Source of the DNA: Riptortus pedestris
Lineage: Eukaryota; Arthropoda; Insecta; Hemiptera; Alydidae
Length of the DNA: 64,000 nucleotides
NCBI GenBank assembly: GCA_019009955.1
Contig: CM032229.1
Location: 151,017,501 to 151,081,500 of the forward strand
Reading direction: 5' to 3'
The notes under the pieces were generated by a model that saw only the letters and a list, made by a program, of their open reading frames with translations, ran no database searches and had not been told where the DNA came from. Below are positions 1-13,600 of the stretch, piece by piece; position 1 is the stretch's first letter; each line of letters begins with the position of its first letter. The position numbers were made by a program, and so were the translations under genes.

Positions 1-1212
1 AGAAAAATCAGAATATCTCTTTTATTATCAGACAGATTGAAAAATTGTGAATGAGCAAACGTATTGAAAATTTAATTTCCCATAATTTTTGTACTATATG
101 TTTTTTCTGAATCTCAAATATTAATAGAAATATTCACTTTTTTGAGTATTCAGTCTTTAATAGACCCCACTTCTTACCTCATATATACACTCATATCATG
201 AAATGCTCTATTCCAAGTTTAAATATAAAATATTGTATTGTGCTGGCTCAATAACAGCTCTTAACCTAACCCCTACTAGCTGCCATGTGGTCTCAGTGAC
301 AGTGTTACCATAAACTATTTAAGCTAAAATAATTATTCTAATTTTAAAGTCGGTACGCTGCAAGAAAACTCACAGTTACCTTTTAGTTCAGTGTGAAATT
401 TAATAGCGTACCCTCACGGTTGTGTTTATTAGTGTTCTCTTGTGTTTGTGTGAACTCTGCTTCGAACCATTTGTCATTATTTGTTCAAAGACCGTTTGTT
501 ATTATTCGTTTTATTTTGTGTTCTTCAATCTTTTATTTTTCAACCAGTTGTAAATTTTGATTTTTTTTATAAATTATAGTGGACTTATTACTTTCAAGTT
601 TTGTTCTTGTACTTCATAAAAACCCGTCCATTAAACTGTAATGACACTTCTTAATCTCGCAACTTCTCTACAGCAATGAGGTACTCACAAACACATGACA
701 ATTCAAAGGCTAACTGCCAAGGTTATTTATCACATATGAGAGTACCAGGCTGCTACAAGTTACTTGTAACATTGCCATCAGAGCACCGAACTGTAGCTAG
801 TTACGGCATAATCCATCATAGTGGAGTAAATCCAATGAACATACAAAGCCCTTGTTAAAAAGGATGAGAAACTTCATTAGTAAGGCTTTAAAAATGAACT
901 AGTTGAACACTGGGGTATAGTTGAGAAAGTGTATTGGCTGGTTGCGTTAGTCTTCACATGCGTATCTAAATTGGAAATTTCTTTCTTTCTCTATAAGGAC
1001 ACCAATGTTTGTTTTGTATCCTTTTTTTATTTATTATACTGAACCTATTTAAGCTGATTTTTTATTTTCATTTTTATTTTCCTATATGACTTTGCTTCCA
1101 TATTTAGTACCTGTCTATACAAAAGTTTAAAGAACTCCTCTTTGTTTGTTGTTTGGGTTTATATGTAACTGAAAAAAAAAAATTGAATTAAAATGTGACT
1201 TTGTTCTTTCAG
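1..1212. other. Region upstream of the zinc-finger exon, no exon recognised
   Basis: AT-rich sequence without a recognisable repeat or coding exon. A 60-codon open frame at 676-858 (+) has no motif I recognise and is not called as a gene. The stretch ends in a pyrimidine-rich tract and TTTCAG at 1212, read as the splice acceptor of the downstream exon. Most of it is therefore probably intron of the zinc-finger gene. Confidence 0.45.
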
Positions 1213-2297
1213 TTGTGTTAGAGGTACCCTATATCTGCCATCATTGTGGAGGAAGATCAGGTGATCTGGATACTCTGAAAACACATATAGAGACCATGCA
1301 CAATCCTGTTGTCCTACTTCAGCAACAGCAGGCTGCAGAAGCTAAGAGGAAATTACTTCTTTCAATTGTTGAAAATAAAGTGAAGAAAGTTCCAAAAGTT
1401 CTTAGAGTGCCAAAAGAAAAGAAAGAGAGAAAAATGAGGCTAAAGAGAGAAAAAGGACCCAGGGAGAAGAAAGTTAGAGATCCAAATCGTGTGAAGAAAT
1501 CAAAGAAACAGAGGGATTTAGAAAATAGGCCTTATTCATGCCCTTTTTGCGATTTTAAAGCTACTAATTTCCCCGGTTTAGTTTTACACGCAAAAGCAAT
1601 ACACGAAAAGGAAAGGGCACAGAAGAGACTAGAAGCAGAAGCTTCTGCTCCGCCTCCCCCTCCTGGGAAGAAAATCATTAAAAAACCTTTTCACTGTTTG
1701 TTTTGTGATTATAGAGGTATTCAGCAACAAACAGTTAAGAAGCATATGTATGCTATACATGCCAAACAAAAACGGCTTCAGTGCCCATTTTGTACTCATA
1801 GGTCTGCATATTCTGAGAATATGAAATGGCATATAATATCAAAACACAAAAATAAGTGTCCCCATTGCAGCTTTAGAGCGCCAACTAAAGCAACTCTGCT
1901 TGCTCATGAAAAATCTAACTGTAAACTACTCATTTTTGAAGACCCAGTTTTAAAGAGTGAGATAAAAGTTGATAACGACATTGCTGATGGTGAAATAGTA
2001 TGTGAGATAAAACAAGAGCCTGATGATTTCGAACTTCCTCAGGGAAGTGAGTCCACTCATGTAAATAATAATGAAGATCTCACGTCTGTAAATAATAGCA
2101 GCAGCACAAGTGATCTACAAGAAAATGGCGAAACGCTTGATGCAAGCATAAGAGATGTCTCTTGCCCTAATGGAGTTACCAAGGCCATAAGTACTGATAT
2201 TTTAAATGAAACTGTGATAATAAAACAAGAACCTAGAGACTTACCTGAAATCAAGACAGAAAATACCTCACCTTCAAAAAGTGATTGTGATAGCTGA
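1213..2297 (+). CDS. C2H2 zinc-finger protein, last coding exon (partial gene)
   Basis: Probably a DNA-binding nuclear regulator. The open frame follows an acceptor (TTTCAG) and has no ATG near its start (first full codon is GTG at 1215), so earlier exons lie outside or unseen. It encodes about 360 residues. Five C2H2 fingers are visible: residues 6-29 (C8, C11, H24, H29), then fingers starting YSCPFCDF, FHCLFCDY, LQCPFCTH and NKCPHCSF, the last with C rather than H as final ligand. Fingers 1 and 2 are separated by a strongly basic linker rich in KKVPK and REKK repeats, suited to nuclear import or DNA contact. The C-terminal third is acidic and serine/asparagine-rich and carries two IKQEP motifs and one IKTE, which fit the SUMO consensus psi-K-x-E. 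The fingers are not the tandem TGEKP-linked type. I cannot assign an orthologue. Stop TGA at 2295-2297. Confidence 0.85.
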
Positions 2298-2619
2298 ATA
2301 AAAGTAAAATAACGTTCAAGAAATATGGTATCAAAAAATTAAAAATAATAATGTTCTCTTGAGCCATATGAAATTGAAAAATTTATATGAGGTCTCAAGT
2401 AAACAAATTAGATGAAATCATTACAAACGCTAGTTAAAAAAAAATTCATCCCTTTTGACTGCTTAGCCTTTTTTTGTTACCAGTCCTTATTTCTAATCTA
2501 TTATTTATGATTGTCATAATTAACAACTGGCATTTATTTTCTAGTCAAAGCCTAAAATAAACTTCATAATTTCATCAATGTACTCTATGAAAGCCTTCTC
2601 TGCAAATTTTACCTTAGTT
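2298..2619. other. Probable 3' UTR or flank of the zinc-finger gene
   Basis: AT-rich, no open frame and no recognised repeat. An AATAAA overlaps the stop codon at 2297-2302 but is too close to the stop to be convincing as the poly(A) signal. Confidence 0.4.
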
Positions 2620-3202
2620 TTAGCAGATTTCCCTTAAGGAAAATCAGCTATTGAGGTTGGACTCATGATGCGATTTTCGAAAAATTTCTTCAAAGTCCAT
2701 CAATCCTGCCTAGTAGATGACGAAAATGATGTCCGTTCAAAATTGTATATGTATATATATATATATTTGTCTGTTACCACTCTAGCGGTCGTACTTTTTG
2801 TCATCATTACCAAATTCGATATATAAGTGTTTTATGTAAATAGAAAGATCAGGTTCGTTAACGGCTGAAATCGGACCAGGGAGCGGGGGGTTTTGAGGGG
2901 AAGAATTTTGAAAATTCGAAATATCTCCATTACTATATGTCAGATCGAAAAAATGCATAGAACCTTTTCACTATATTGATTATTAACCAAGATACTTGCA
3001 TTTTATAGTTTTCGGCCTTCAGTAAACCCCCCTCCTGCTCATTTCTAATTAACAAAAACTGTTATATTATGAAGCACATTATTTGAATCATTTATACTAA
3101 ATATTGTTCTTATTGAACTTTTACTTTTTGAGATAAATGCAAATATGTGGCACTCGTGGGAAATCTGTTTAGTTTACGCAGCCCCTGCGTGACAGGCTTT
3201 TT
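2620..3202 (+). repeat. Family A repeat, copy 1 (defines the family)
   Basis: Family A is an unclassified interspersed repeat recognised by comparing copies within this window. In order it has: AGCAGATTTCCCTTAAGGG (a near-perfect palindrome); a block ending in AAATGAGGTCCGTTCAAAA; a variable (TA)n tract; TTTGTCTGTTAACGCTCTAG; a G-run block (GGGGGAGGGGGGG); blocks containing AATATTAACCGAGATATTTG; and an end CGTGGGAAATCTGCTTAG followed by the hairpin ACGCAGCCCCTGCGT and GACGGACTTTT. AGCAGATTTCCC at the start and GGGAAATCTGCT near the end are inverted, as in MITEs. This copy has a short TA tract (about 2751-2766) and lacks about 300 bp of the internal 3' part found in longer copies. No coding capacity. 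Confidence 0.8.
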
Positions 3203-6055
3203 TACATACCCTGACGCAGGGCAAAAACAATACACTATTTTTTTGTTTATTCAACAAAATGCCAATGGGAAATAGCTAAACATCTTATAAACTGTAAGAT
3301 TCAATAAGACATGTCTCTAAACTGGTCCTTCTTATCTCGAAGGAATTGAGTGAATACTTGAATAGGTGTTCTGTAATGACTTCCGCCTTGGCACTTAAAG
3401 GCCATTAAGGGAAAGATTTTTGCCAAGTCTTTTCAATCACCATTAAATAAATTATTACACAATAACTAATCAATACCCCTATCTAAGGATTTGTTGAAAA
3501 CTCTATTCTCTGAAACTGTAAGATTGGCTCATAATATGTGACAAAAATGGGTACTAAAATATGTGATATACAGTGCCACAAAAGAAATCAAATTTATAGA
3601 TATCAATTGAATTCATACCTTAGATTTATCTTTTTGACAAGAAATGCTTCAAACCTTCATGTATTTGAGGTGTTTCTTCTCCAGACAAAAATAAGAGACA
3701 AATCTAAGGCGTAGGCTATGGCCAGAGATCTTCACCAAATGTGTCAGACACTAGCGAGGGCCATATAACACAGGTTCTTAGAACATGCCACTAGGATTGA
3801 TCTTTCGTTTTTACATTCATTCCATAACTTAATTCCACATCAAATGTCACAGAATTTATGCTAAATTGTTGTGAAAAATTAAGGCTGGCTATAAATGAAA
3901 TTATAATTATTGGTCAGTAAAATAATAATAGAAGTCCTCTAACAAAACATTAGTTTACATGATGATTATCATGTTTTGTTCCTGGCTTTCAGATATCCAA
4001 ATTATTTTATATTAGGGGCATATTATTTTTAAGTACAAAATATTAATTTTAACTTGTCAATTATCCGATCTCCTGTTATCATGAAATGTAAGTTTTTTTT
4101 TTTAGTAATAAAATTATTCTGTGTTATTCCTGTCTTTCATTATCGATGTTTCGTAGCTATACTAAGGACATTCTTTTAATTTCAAAATATTTATTACCAA
4201 TTTTTCTTTCTCCCATCTTCATTAAATATAATCTGTTTGTAATGACTTCATCAAAGAAAAACAATTATTGGTTTTATTTTTAGGAACATTTTTTTTTTTT
4301 ACCTTATACTTGTACTATATGAGAATAACTTATGATTTTTTAGCATTCATTCTAGTCCGTAGAACCTGGCTTCCAATTAATAATTTGTAAATAAGCAATT
4401 TTATTAAAAGGTTAGATATATTATTTATACATGTATATTATATGTAAATATTTCTTGGGAGAAAAATTATTGGGAAAATACGACTGTTCTGTTATGGAGT
4501 TGAATTTTGTTTCTAGACTGTGTAAAGTTATAACAAATTTAATTTATGTAAATCTCATTAACATTGAAAGCCCTAAGTCTTAAGTGAAGTCCTTGAAGAT
4601 TTACTATATTTATTTAAATATATAGAAATTGTTACTTTGAAATTATTTATTTATCTTATTATTTTTAAATATATTACGAAGATACTCATTTTAATTTTGT
4701 TTACCACCCTCACAAACAAAATTTCAATTATAAAGCATTGAAAATTCTGGAGTGGTTTTAGATTACTCTGGTTTGGAATGTATGATTATAATAAGTATTT
4801 ATATCTATCTATGTGTACATATAAATATATTTTACATATGGTAAGAGTGTAAATTTATAGATTTTCTATGTATATTTTTATTGTAAAAATTGTTAAAATT
4901 TAATTAGATTCTTTTATAAATTAATTGTGTAAATAAAACTGTTTTAGAACACACAGCTGATAATATTTATTAAAAAAAATAATTTGTAATAAAATTATTA
5001 TTTATGGATTTAATACAGTTAATTATAATATTTGTGCTCATTAGTACTCAATTTTCAGTCTTCAAAAATCCCTTTATTACTCTAAAAAGCAACTTTCTTT
5101 GTTTAAGAATTATATAAATCATTTTTTGTGACTTTCTGGTAGTCATTTTGATGAATTTTCTGGCTCGATCAGCCAGAATTTACAGTCAAGACTTGAAGAA
5201 TTACAGTCTGTCTTCATAAGTAGATTCATCCTATCTATCAAGTTTACTGTTATGAATGTCTGAAATAATTAAGTATAATAATGATAGCATAGCTTTCTTT
5301 TAAACTATAGTTCACCCAAGGAATATGCAACTCTTAAGCAGCCAAGGTATATCCTTGGAAGCAAAATGACTTTTGATGATTACAAAAATTGTTTCATATT
5401 CTATGGCTCGAAACGCAGTAATGGGAATATATCTATATAGTTTTTAAATGGTTGTAAACCCTTGCAAGAGTTAAAGAGCTTCAAAAACAGAGAGAATTGT
5501 AAAGTGTAAAATAAAAAGCATTAGTTGATGTAACACTGCAAGTTTATTTATTTGACCTATTTTGGGTAAACTTTCAACTCTTCCTCAGAAGGTCATCCAC
5601 TCAAGAAAATAATTAAGATATGTGGTCAGCAATCTTAAAACAAATAATCCAAAAAATAATAACTTGTATATAAAAATTCACTTGGCCTATAACCAAAATG
5701 AAGCTTAACACATAAAGGCAGCACATGCCTCTGATGCAAGAATATGGTCCACTCTCCTGATGGGCCAGAAGCCTTTCCATTGTATTTCACTATACTAAGG
5801 TGCCAACCTTTCTGCCAAAAAAATATTCAATGAAATACCATTCAATGTGTATTAATGGAGATTTGCTATTATATACCTACACATGTGGTGTGACAAGTAA
5901 ATAACCAGAGTTGTCTCTAAAATTTGCTTTATTGAAAAACTATACAAATACCTTTTAGTCCCATTTAACATACTCCTCTTAAATATCAACACATCACTGT
6001 ATACGAATTTTCTACAGGTAATTAGGAGTCACTTTCTTCAGTAAATCTGCCATTT
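3203..6055. other. Intergenic AT-rich DNA; weak foldback and possible retroelement tail
   Basis: No supported gene. An imperfect inverted repeat at about 3619-3713 (CCTTAGATTT...AAATCTAAGG) can fold into a hairpin of about 90 nt. Around 5530-5605 the minus strand reads like the 3' tail of a Penelope-like element (phrases such as CCCAAAATAGGTCAAATAAA), but no protein segment supports this. The rest is extremely AT-rich with no recognisable structure. Confidence 0.35.
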
Positions 6056-6167
6056 TAGCAGATTTCCCCTAAGGGAAATCCGATACTGAGGTCGTACTCA
6101 TGACACGATTTTTGAAAAATTTCTTCAAATGTCTATTGATACTACCTACCCAGATGACGAAAAGGAC

Positions 6168-6216
<49 letters not shown>

Positions 6217-6955
6217 TTGTCTATTAACGCTCAGCGGTCGCAATTTTTGTTTGATCGTAACCAAACTCAATATTTAAACGTTTTATGTAAAAAGACAGAT
6301 CAAGTCCGTTGAAATTGGACCAGTGGGAGGAGGGGTTTTGAGGGGGATTTTCGAAATATCTTCGTTACCATACGTTGGATCAAAAAATTGTATAGAACAA
6401 ATCTTATTGCAAATTAATTTACTATAAATAATGTTACATACATTTATTCTCTATCTTGAATATTAACAGAGATATTTGCATTATTATTATATGCATTATT
6501 CGAAGCTTAAATACCATACATTTTTTTCAAGAGACCTTTATTATACGAGATACATGCAAATATATCCTAGTGACACCCCCCCCCTCCCCGTCTTAAGGTT
6601 TTGGACTACTAAAATTTGATTGATTGAGATAACAATTATTCAGACTCATATTAATTACAGTACTAGATATAGTAAATAGTTCTCAATAAAATTAATATGT
6701 TATATTCTGATATATTTCAGTAATTGTTTTTCTTTCCAGTGTGAGGCGGGCAGACCCGTTTGTTTACATTTCTAACCTAGCGCTTCAATAACGCCTGTCG
6801 GCAGGTTATTGAAATTGGATGAAACATTTCCGTTTGTATTTATTCACGGTGGTGTTGGGTTAGATGTAGATTTTGACTATGTAGATTTATCTATTACTAA
6901 ACTTCACGAGAGAAATCTGCTTAGTTTACGCAGTCCCTGCGTGACGGACTTTTAC
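6056..6955 (+). repeat. Family A repeat, copy 2
   Basis: Starts AGCAGATTTCCCCTAAGGGA, has a pure (TA)n run at about 6172-6215, the CTCAGCGGTCGCAATTTTTG block, and ends GAGAAATCTGCTTAGTTTAC with the hairpin and GACGGACTTTT. An open frame at 6100-6312 is TA repeat translated as Tyr-Ile and is not a gene. Confidence 0.8.
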
Positions 6956-7395
6956 TCTGTTTTCATTTGCTTGTGGTCAGCTAACTCCTCACTTGAACCT
7001 CTAACAAATACTTTTCATAGTTTGTTATATGAAAAATTTTAAAGAATCAGAGATTTAAGGGTGTAGAGTAATTGATTAGGTAGGTCCTAAAAACTTTGTG
7101 TTTAATATAATTATTAAGTATCTTTTACATTACGTAAACTTTCAAGTGAGGGGCCAGTTTTCTATAAAACTTTGTGAACAATCAAAATATGGAATTTAAA
7201 AAAATTGGGTCCTCATTTGAAATTAGGAAGTTAGTCAAGAAATCATATTTCAAGTCAAAATAGATCAAAATTTACAACAGTTTTGAGATCCTGAGAATAA
7301 AATAGAGTGAAAGTCTGAATGATTTCTCTGCCTCAAATAATAAAGAGTTGGGAGGGAACACCTCGTGTGTGTGTGCATATTTATATAAAAGTTTG

Positions 7396-7515
7396 GGTAG
7401 GCCTCAATTCCAGAATTTAGGTAGGATCAATGGGCATTTGAAGACAATTTTTGAAAATCGTGTAATGAATACAACCTCAATACCTGATTTCTCTAAAGTG
7501 AAATCTGCTAAAAGA
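7396..7515 (-). repeat. Family A, start fragment, inverted
   Basis: Reads on the minus strand as the first 120 bp or so of family A, with the palindrome degraded (GATTTCTCTAAAGTGAAATC) and ending in CTGCTAAAAG. It lies about 115 bp upstream of a plus-strand copy, so the two form a short head-to-head inverted pair. Confidence 0.6.
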
Positions 7516-7630
7516 AAATCCTCAATATAATAATCCTGAATATAATTACGTAATACAGACACTATATTTACTACTCAAAAATAGCATAAATGCCAGGATG
7601 ATTCAAAAGTGTGTTTTATAGTTTTACTTT

Positions 7631-7751
7631 TAGCAGATTTCCCTTGAGGGAAATCAACAATTGAGGTTGTATTCATGACACGATTTTCAAAAATTTTCTT
7701 CAAATGCCCATCGATCTTACCCTGGAGATGACGAAAATGAGGTAAGTTCAA

Positions 7752-7804
<53 letters not shown>

Positions 7805-8252
7805 GTTAATGCTCTAGTGGTCGTAATTTTTTTCGCTACCAAACTTGATATTTATTCATTTTATGAAAAAAAGAAAGATCAAGTTTGTTAATGGCTGAAA
7901 TCGGATGAGTGGGAGGGGGGGGGGTTAGGAGGGAGGGATTTTCGAAATATTTCTGTTACTATACGTTGGATCGTAAAATTGTATAGAACCAATCTTATTG
8001 CAAATTAAATTGACTATAAATATGTTATATACATTTATTCTCTATCTTGAATATTAACCGAGATATTTGCATTTTTATTGTGTGTGTGGATAACGGATGA
8101 GATGAGATCGCCTAACTTCGGTTCTAGTTGTGTTTCCACCAAAAGCTAGTTCGGCCGTTTCTTTAACTGTTCAGCTCTCGTGAAATTTCTCTATTGAAAA
8201 CTTCACGTGGGAAATCTGCTTAGTATAGGCAGCCCCTGCGTGTCGGACTTTT
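7631..8252 (+). repeat. Family A repeat, copy 3
   Basis: Starts AGCAGATTTCCCTTGAGGGA, pure (TA)n at about 7757-7800, G-run at 7912-7924, ends CGTGGGAAATCTGCTTAG then GCAGCCCCTGCG and TCGGACTTTTT. It uses an alternative internal segment (about 8092-8200, GGATAACGGATGAGATGAGA) in place of the longer block of copies 2 and 4, so sub-families exist. Confidence 0.75.
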
Positions 8253-9326
8253 TGTTTACATATTTTTGATTAAAAGACACTACTCTTCAATTTACAATCT
8301 ACAATTTCTCTTTATTTGAAGCCACTTTTGTGTTAAATGTTCAATGTCATTCTTGTACCGTGATGAATCTTTTGATGCAAAAAATTCTTGTCACCCATTT
8401 TCCACTTCTTCAAACACGGAGAAATTGTACCATGGAACAAGCAGTGAATGAAGGTGCAAGATCTGGATGAGGAAGATCAAATTCGAACTCCTTGATTATT
8501 GATGTGGTAATCTTGAATATGTGGATCTTGCGCCATATAGCATAGTACTTATATCCTATTCACCAGTGTTGAGTAATATTGGGCTAGAGCGTAGGGTTCA
8601 AGTTGAGCAGAATAAACCTCTGAGGTTTAGGTTGGTGTAATTGCTCAACCGTCAGGGACTATACCGAAATGGACTCCTATATCCTCAAAATTATATCATA
8701 TAGATCTTAACTTTTTAATTTGCTCTCTTGTTGGGGGCGAGGAGAGCTGGTTATCATGGTTTTAGCTACAGTTATTAGGATTTTTTAAATACTCCCAAAA
8801 GTCGCAATTTGTTTGATCCGGCCTTTCTTATTCAGAGAATAATGAAAAGATGTAGCTTAAAAGTACATATATAAATGCTTTTTCACATTTAGGAATTGGA
8901 TAATCATTGTAGGTTTAATTGACCTACAAGCAATAGATCTGACAACCTTGTTCCTTATATAAATTTAAATCGATAAAAAGATGTTCAGTTGTGTTTTTGA
9001 ATCGTTGGGAGTTAGACGGTACAGGAAAAGTTAGCTTATGGCTAGTACTGGCAAAAAAAGGTGCCAGGACCAAAGTAGACCATGTTTACGGAAGTCTCAT
9101 TTAATGAAACAAAAATCGTCAGCCATGCTTACATGGCTTCTATGTTCAGTTACAGAACATGGGCATCTACTATGTTCTAAAATAACTGAAATGTGAAGGT
9201 CAAGATAACAAATAAAAAAAAGATGTAAAATATAAAAATATAATTATGAACAATAAATAAATTTACAAACTGTTTCCATAATTTAACCATGGCAATGATC
9301 ATTCTATTTACAATGAAATTCCTTAA
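8253..9326. other. Intergenic DNA downstream of AAMP
   Basis: No gene, RNA or repeat recognised. The part next to 9327 should hold the AAMP 3' UTR (minus strand); I see no unambiguous poly(A) signal. Confidence 0.4.
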
Positions 9327-10571
9327 TTAAAATGGGTATCCTTCATTTATTGCTATTTCTTCAATTTGAAATATCCTTACAGTCTCATCATCTGAGGCAG
9401 TAACCAAGGTCTTCCTGTCCCTTTAACAGAAAAAAAATACTTGTTATGATGGAGTAAACTTTAAAAATTAAATAAAATAAGTTATAAACTACAATCAATG
9501 TTTGCAGTTTCTTCCTTCTTGGGTGCTTGAACCCAAACTTGAAACTTCTAGGTGTTAGCATTTTGAGCTCTAAAGACCAGAAAAAAGTCATACTTATATC
9601 CTTACAGAGAATTCTTTTAATTAAAAGAAATACCAGTTCATCACAGACTCCGTGTAGTTTTGTATTGGAAATACACATGTAAGGTATGAAAATGAAAAAT
9701 ATTTTATTAGAAATATTGTCCATTGCTAGTATAGATTCTTCCTATTTCTTCTACAATTTTAGGAATACCTGATAAATCTGACATCTGTGCTATTTTCATT
9801 AGAATTTCACAGCTGACTGACTCAATTGTTTCTTTGCCCAGTTGGAAGATGGGCCCAATCAACTTTATGAAATTCAGAAGCAGGAATATGAAAGTTAGAA
9901 GAACAAAAGTGAGAGCAGCAGGCAAAATAATAGGAACAGATGGGAAAACAAGAGGAAGAGGAGCAATAACAGCTGCACAATATAGAAAAGTTGAATAAAC
10001 ATCTTCCCTCCTGGGTGGTAACCACTCAGACACTAGACACGGTAGTGGCCATTCAGTTTTACATTAAATTTGAGGCTTTAAGAACCCAAATATTTATAGT
10101 GGCCCTTTAAAATAAAAAGAAAACGATTGACACAAAATCTACATTCTGTATGGGAAAATTACTTTAGGAAAAATGAAGAAAGGATAAGCTAGTATTCTAT
10201 TATTAGTGGTATTCGAGCTAACTAGTATCTGGGCCGAGTAGTTTAATTAGGGAATATTTTTGAGCCTTTTTTAGGAATTCCTAATACTAAAGAAGAAATT
10301 ACAAGTACACTCAAATTACAACTGTGGCAAACAATAATAAATAACCTAGTTAAGTAGGTATTTAGATTTTCCAAACCCTCAGTTCAGCATTCAATTTGAT
10401 GTTAATTTTTCAGTAAAAGTTAATGACCAAGTAGTAACATGAAAGAATGGGTGAGAGTGAATGTATTATCAATTGACATTTTTCATACTAAAGGAATGTT
10501 AATGGTAGTAATGGGGGGAAGAAAGGAAGAAGTTTTGATGAATCTAATTACCAAAGCTAACTGTTCAAAAC

Positions 10572-10628
<57 letters not shown>

Positions 10629-13600
10629 CTTTTACTGATCTAGCGGTCGCAATTCTTTTTTAATCGTTACCAAACTTGATATTTAGTTGTTTTATGTAAA
10701 AAGAATGTTCAAGTTCGTTACCGGCTGAATCAGACCAGGGGGAGGGGGGGTTTAGAGGGGGAGAATTTTGAAAATTCAAAATATCTCTGTTACTATACGT
10801 CGGATCGAAAAAATGTATAGAGTCAATCTTAAAGCAAATTAAATGCACTATAAATATTGTTATATACATTTATTCACTATCTTGAATATTAACCGAGATA
10901 TTTGCATTTTTCAGTTTTCAACAAACCCCCACTTCTCCTTATATTACATAAACAATTCTCGGTTATTTAATAAGCCACATCATTCGAAGCTTAAATACCA
11001 AATATTGTTTTCAAGAGACATTTATTATAAGAGATACATGCAAATATGTTCTGGTGACCCCCCTCCCTTCTTAAGTTTTTGGACTACTTAAATTTGATTG
11101 ATTGATATAAAAATTATTTTGATTCATTATAAATTACAGTACTAGACATAGGAAATAGTTTTCAATAAAATTAATATTATATTCTGATATATTACAGTTA
11201 TTGTTTTTCTTTCTGATAAGAAGTTGGCAGAACTGTTTGTTTACATTTCAGATGCGTTCTGTACGGAGGTTTCTTATTATCGTTCATATTTATTCACTTA
11301 ATATTCATGTTGGTGTTGTGTTACCGGTATGTAGATTTATCTACTGTTAAACTTCACAGCCCCTGCGTGATACCCTTTTTTTATACCTAGCGGATCAGAA
11401 TAACAACGAAATGGATGAATGTCAGGAAGAACAGTATCCAGGACAAAAATGGCTAGATTAGAATAGAGAGGACGGCAAGGCGAGTAAAGGCATCTGCAAT
11501 AGAACGTAGGTCCTCTTTCACATGAATATGATTAGCATTCCCGAAGAATTGCTATTGAAAAGGGAAAATTTTGGTGAAAAGATCCTATGGACTATAATAA
11601 TAAAAGTTATTTGGACTTTAACAAGTATAATTACTTATTTTTTTTCTATATGTAGATAAAATATAAGTTTGTTCTAAGTAAAAATTTAAATTGATCAAAA
11701 CACTTCAAAATTTTGTCAGCTCAGTCAATTAATCCGACGCAAAGGCAATGTGTTAGTATTGAAAACAAAAGACGGATTCTTCTATTAATAACATCAAAAT
11801 AAATAAATCGGAAGTAATATATGCTCATAGGGAAATCAAATTATATATCCCTCGTTATAAAGGAATAAAACCAACATTCAATTTTAACAGTAAATGTAAA
11901 TTTTTTATGATTTCCTTTAGAATGACTAATACGTGTGTTAACATTACTCGCACAGTTACTACATAAATTATATTGTACTTCAAAGTAAATAACTCACTTT
12001 GTTATTGATATGTCCAAAATGCTTTTTGAATGGCCTTCGTATGTAGCCACCCTCTGTAAGGCTCTAACATCACAGAGAGCTATTTTTCCTACCTTGGTTC
12101 CAACATAAACTATATGGGATTGTTCAGGCCAGACTAATCGTGTAACTCCTTCTTCAATTGGAATACTGCCTCGCTCTTCCTGCAATATCAGAAAAAAAAA
12201 TCTATTAATGATGATTACATATTCCTTTTTTAGATGATACATAAAAAATACAGAAGTTAATTGTTTAATTTGAACAGGATGTAAATTTGTCAGAAATAAA
12301 CGTCATCCATTAATTAAACAATGCATATAAAAATAAAATAAGACTCAAATACAGAAAATTTCGAAATTCATTAATCTAAACCTACAATGCTCATACATCT
12401 ATTCCTGAAAGGTATTATCAATACAAAAGGCAGTCAAGGATTTGCTATGCAAATATAATTAAAGGATTTTGCTAGTGCGGAAATAAGATCTTACAATGTG
12501 AAGATTAGAACCCATGAAAGGGTGAATAATGTGTCACAAAACATTAAGTACAATGACTTAAGTAAATAAATTCGGTAAATGATGAAACGTTTTTCAGTCA
12601 ACAATCTTATAAAGCTATATTCATATTGTTGAGCCAAAATAAATGAAAGAGCATTTACAGATTAGCTCATAATCAACTTTAATGGCTAGACTGGAATCTA
12701 CCTAAAAAAGTATGCCACTCAGGGGCTGCGTAAACTAAGCAGATTTCTCAAGTGCTGGTATAACACACTTGTGATCTCATCAGAGCACATATTTTCTATT
12801 TATATGTAAATAACCGATAAGTAGAAGGAGGGGGGGGGGTTACTGAAGGCAGATACAAGAAAGTACGAATTACTCACATTATACTTGAGTTGTGCAATAA
12901 TGTATAGAACAATTGTAGAACATCAATTGTTTAACACAATTGGATTTATAACATTTTACAATCCGACTCATAATAACGGAGATTTGAATTTCCAAAACCT
13001 CCCCTCTATACCCAGAGGGTCCAATCTCCGCCAATAACAATTATGATCTATAGTGTTGACTGAAACGGTTAAATAACGAGTATGGTATAGATCAAATAAA
13101 CATTTTCATGTAAAGAACGAAAAATTTTGAAAAGCTTATTGTTGATATGATACGAGTAGGAGTGGAGGTTTCCTGAAGGCCAAAAACTAAAAAATGCAAT
13201 TAAGTTAATATTGAAGTTAGAGAATAAATGTTTTTAACATTTATAGAACATTACATCTACAATAAGATAGATTCTATACAATTTTAGAAACATACGGAAA
13301 TATTTTTAATTTTCGAAATTCTCCTCCTCTAAATCCCCTGCTCCCCCTGGTTCAATTTCAGCCGTTAATGATCTTGATCTTTCTTTTTACATAAAACGAT
13401 TATATTGTTACGTTTTTTATTAACAAAAATGTATGTTGTTATGTTATGTATGTATGTTGTTAATAAGAGTTCTATTGGATTGCAAAATAAAACACACACA
13501 ATTTTCACAGTTTTTATTACTGCACAATTTATTTAACAATGCACAAATACACTTGGCTAATTATTCTTAATTACTACTCACAGTATGCACTGATAGTACC

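Noticed and set aside
676..858. 60-codon plus-strand frame upstream of the zinc-finger exon
   Set aside because: No motif, no evident splice signals linking it to the zinc-finger exon.
6100..6312. Open frames rich in YIYIYI (also at 10439, 28507, 38552, 41543 and 61417)
   Set aside because: These are (TA)n microsatellites translated as alternating Tyr and Ile.
9707..10033. 108-codon minus-strand frame with a hydrophobic segment (VFPSVPIILPAALTFVLLTF), within the last AAMP intron
   Set aside because: No recognised domain or splice context; overlaps another equally long frame, and its hydrophobicity reflects base composition. Could be a decayed element.
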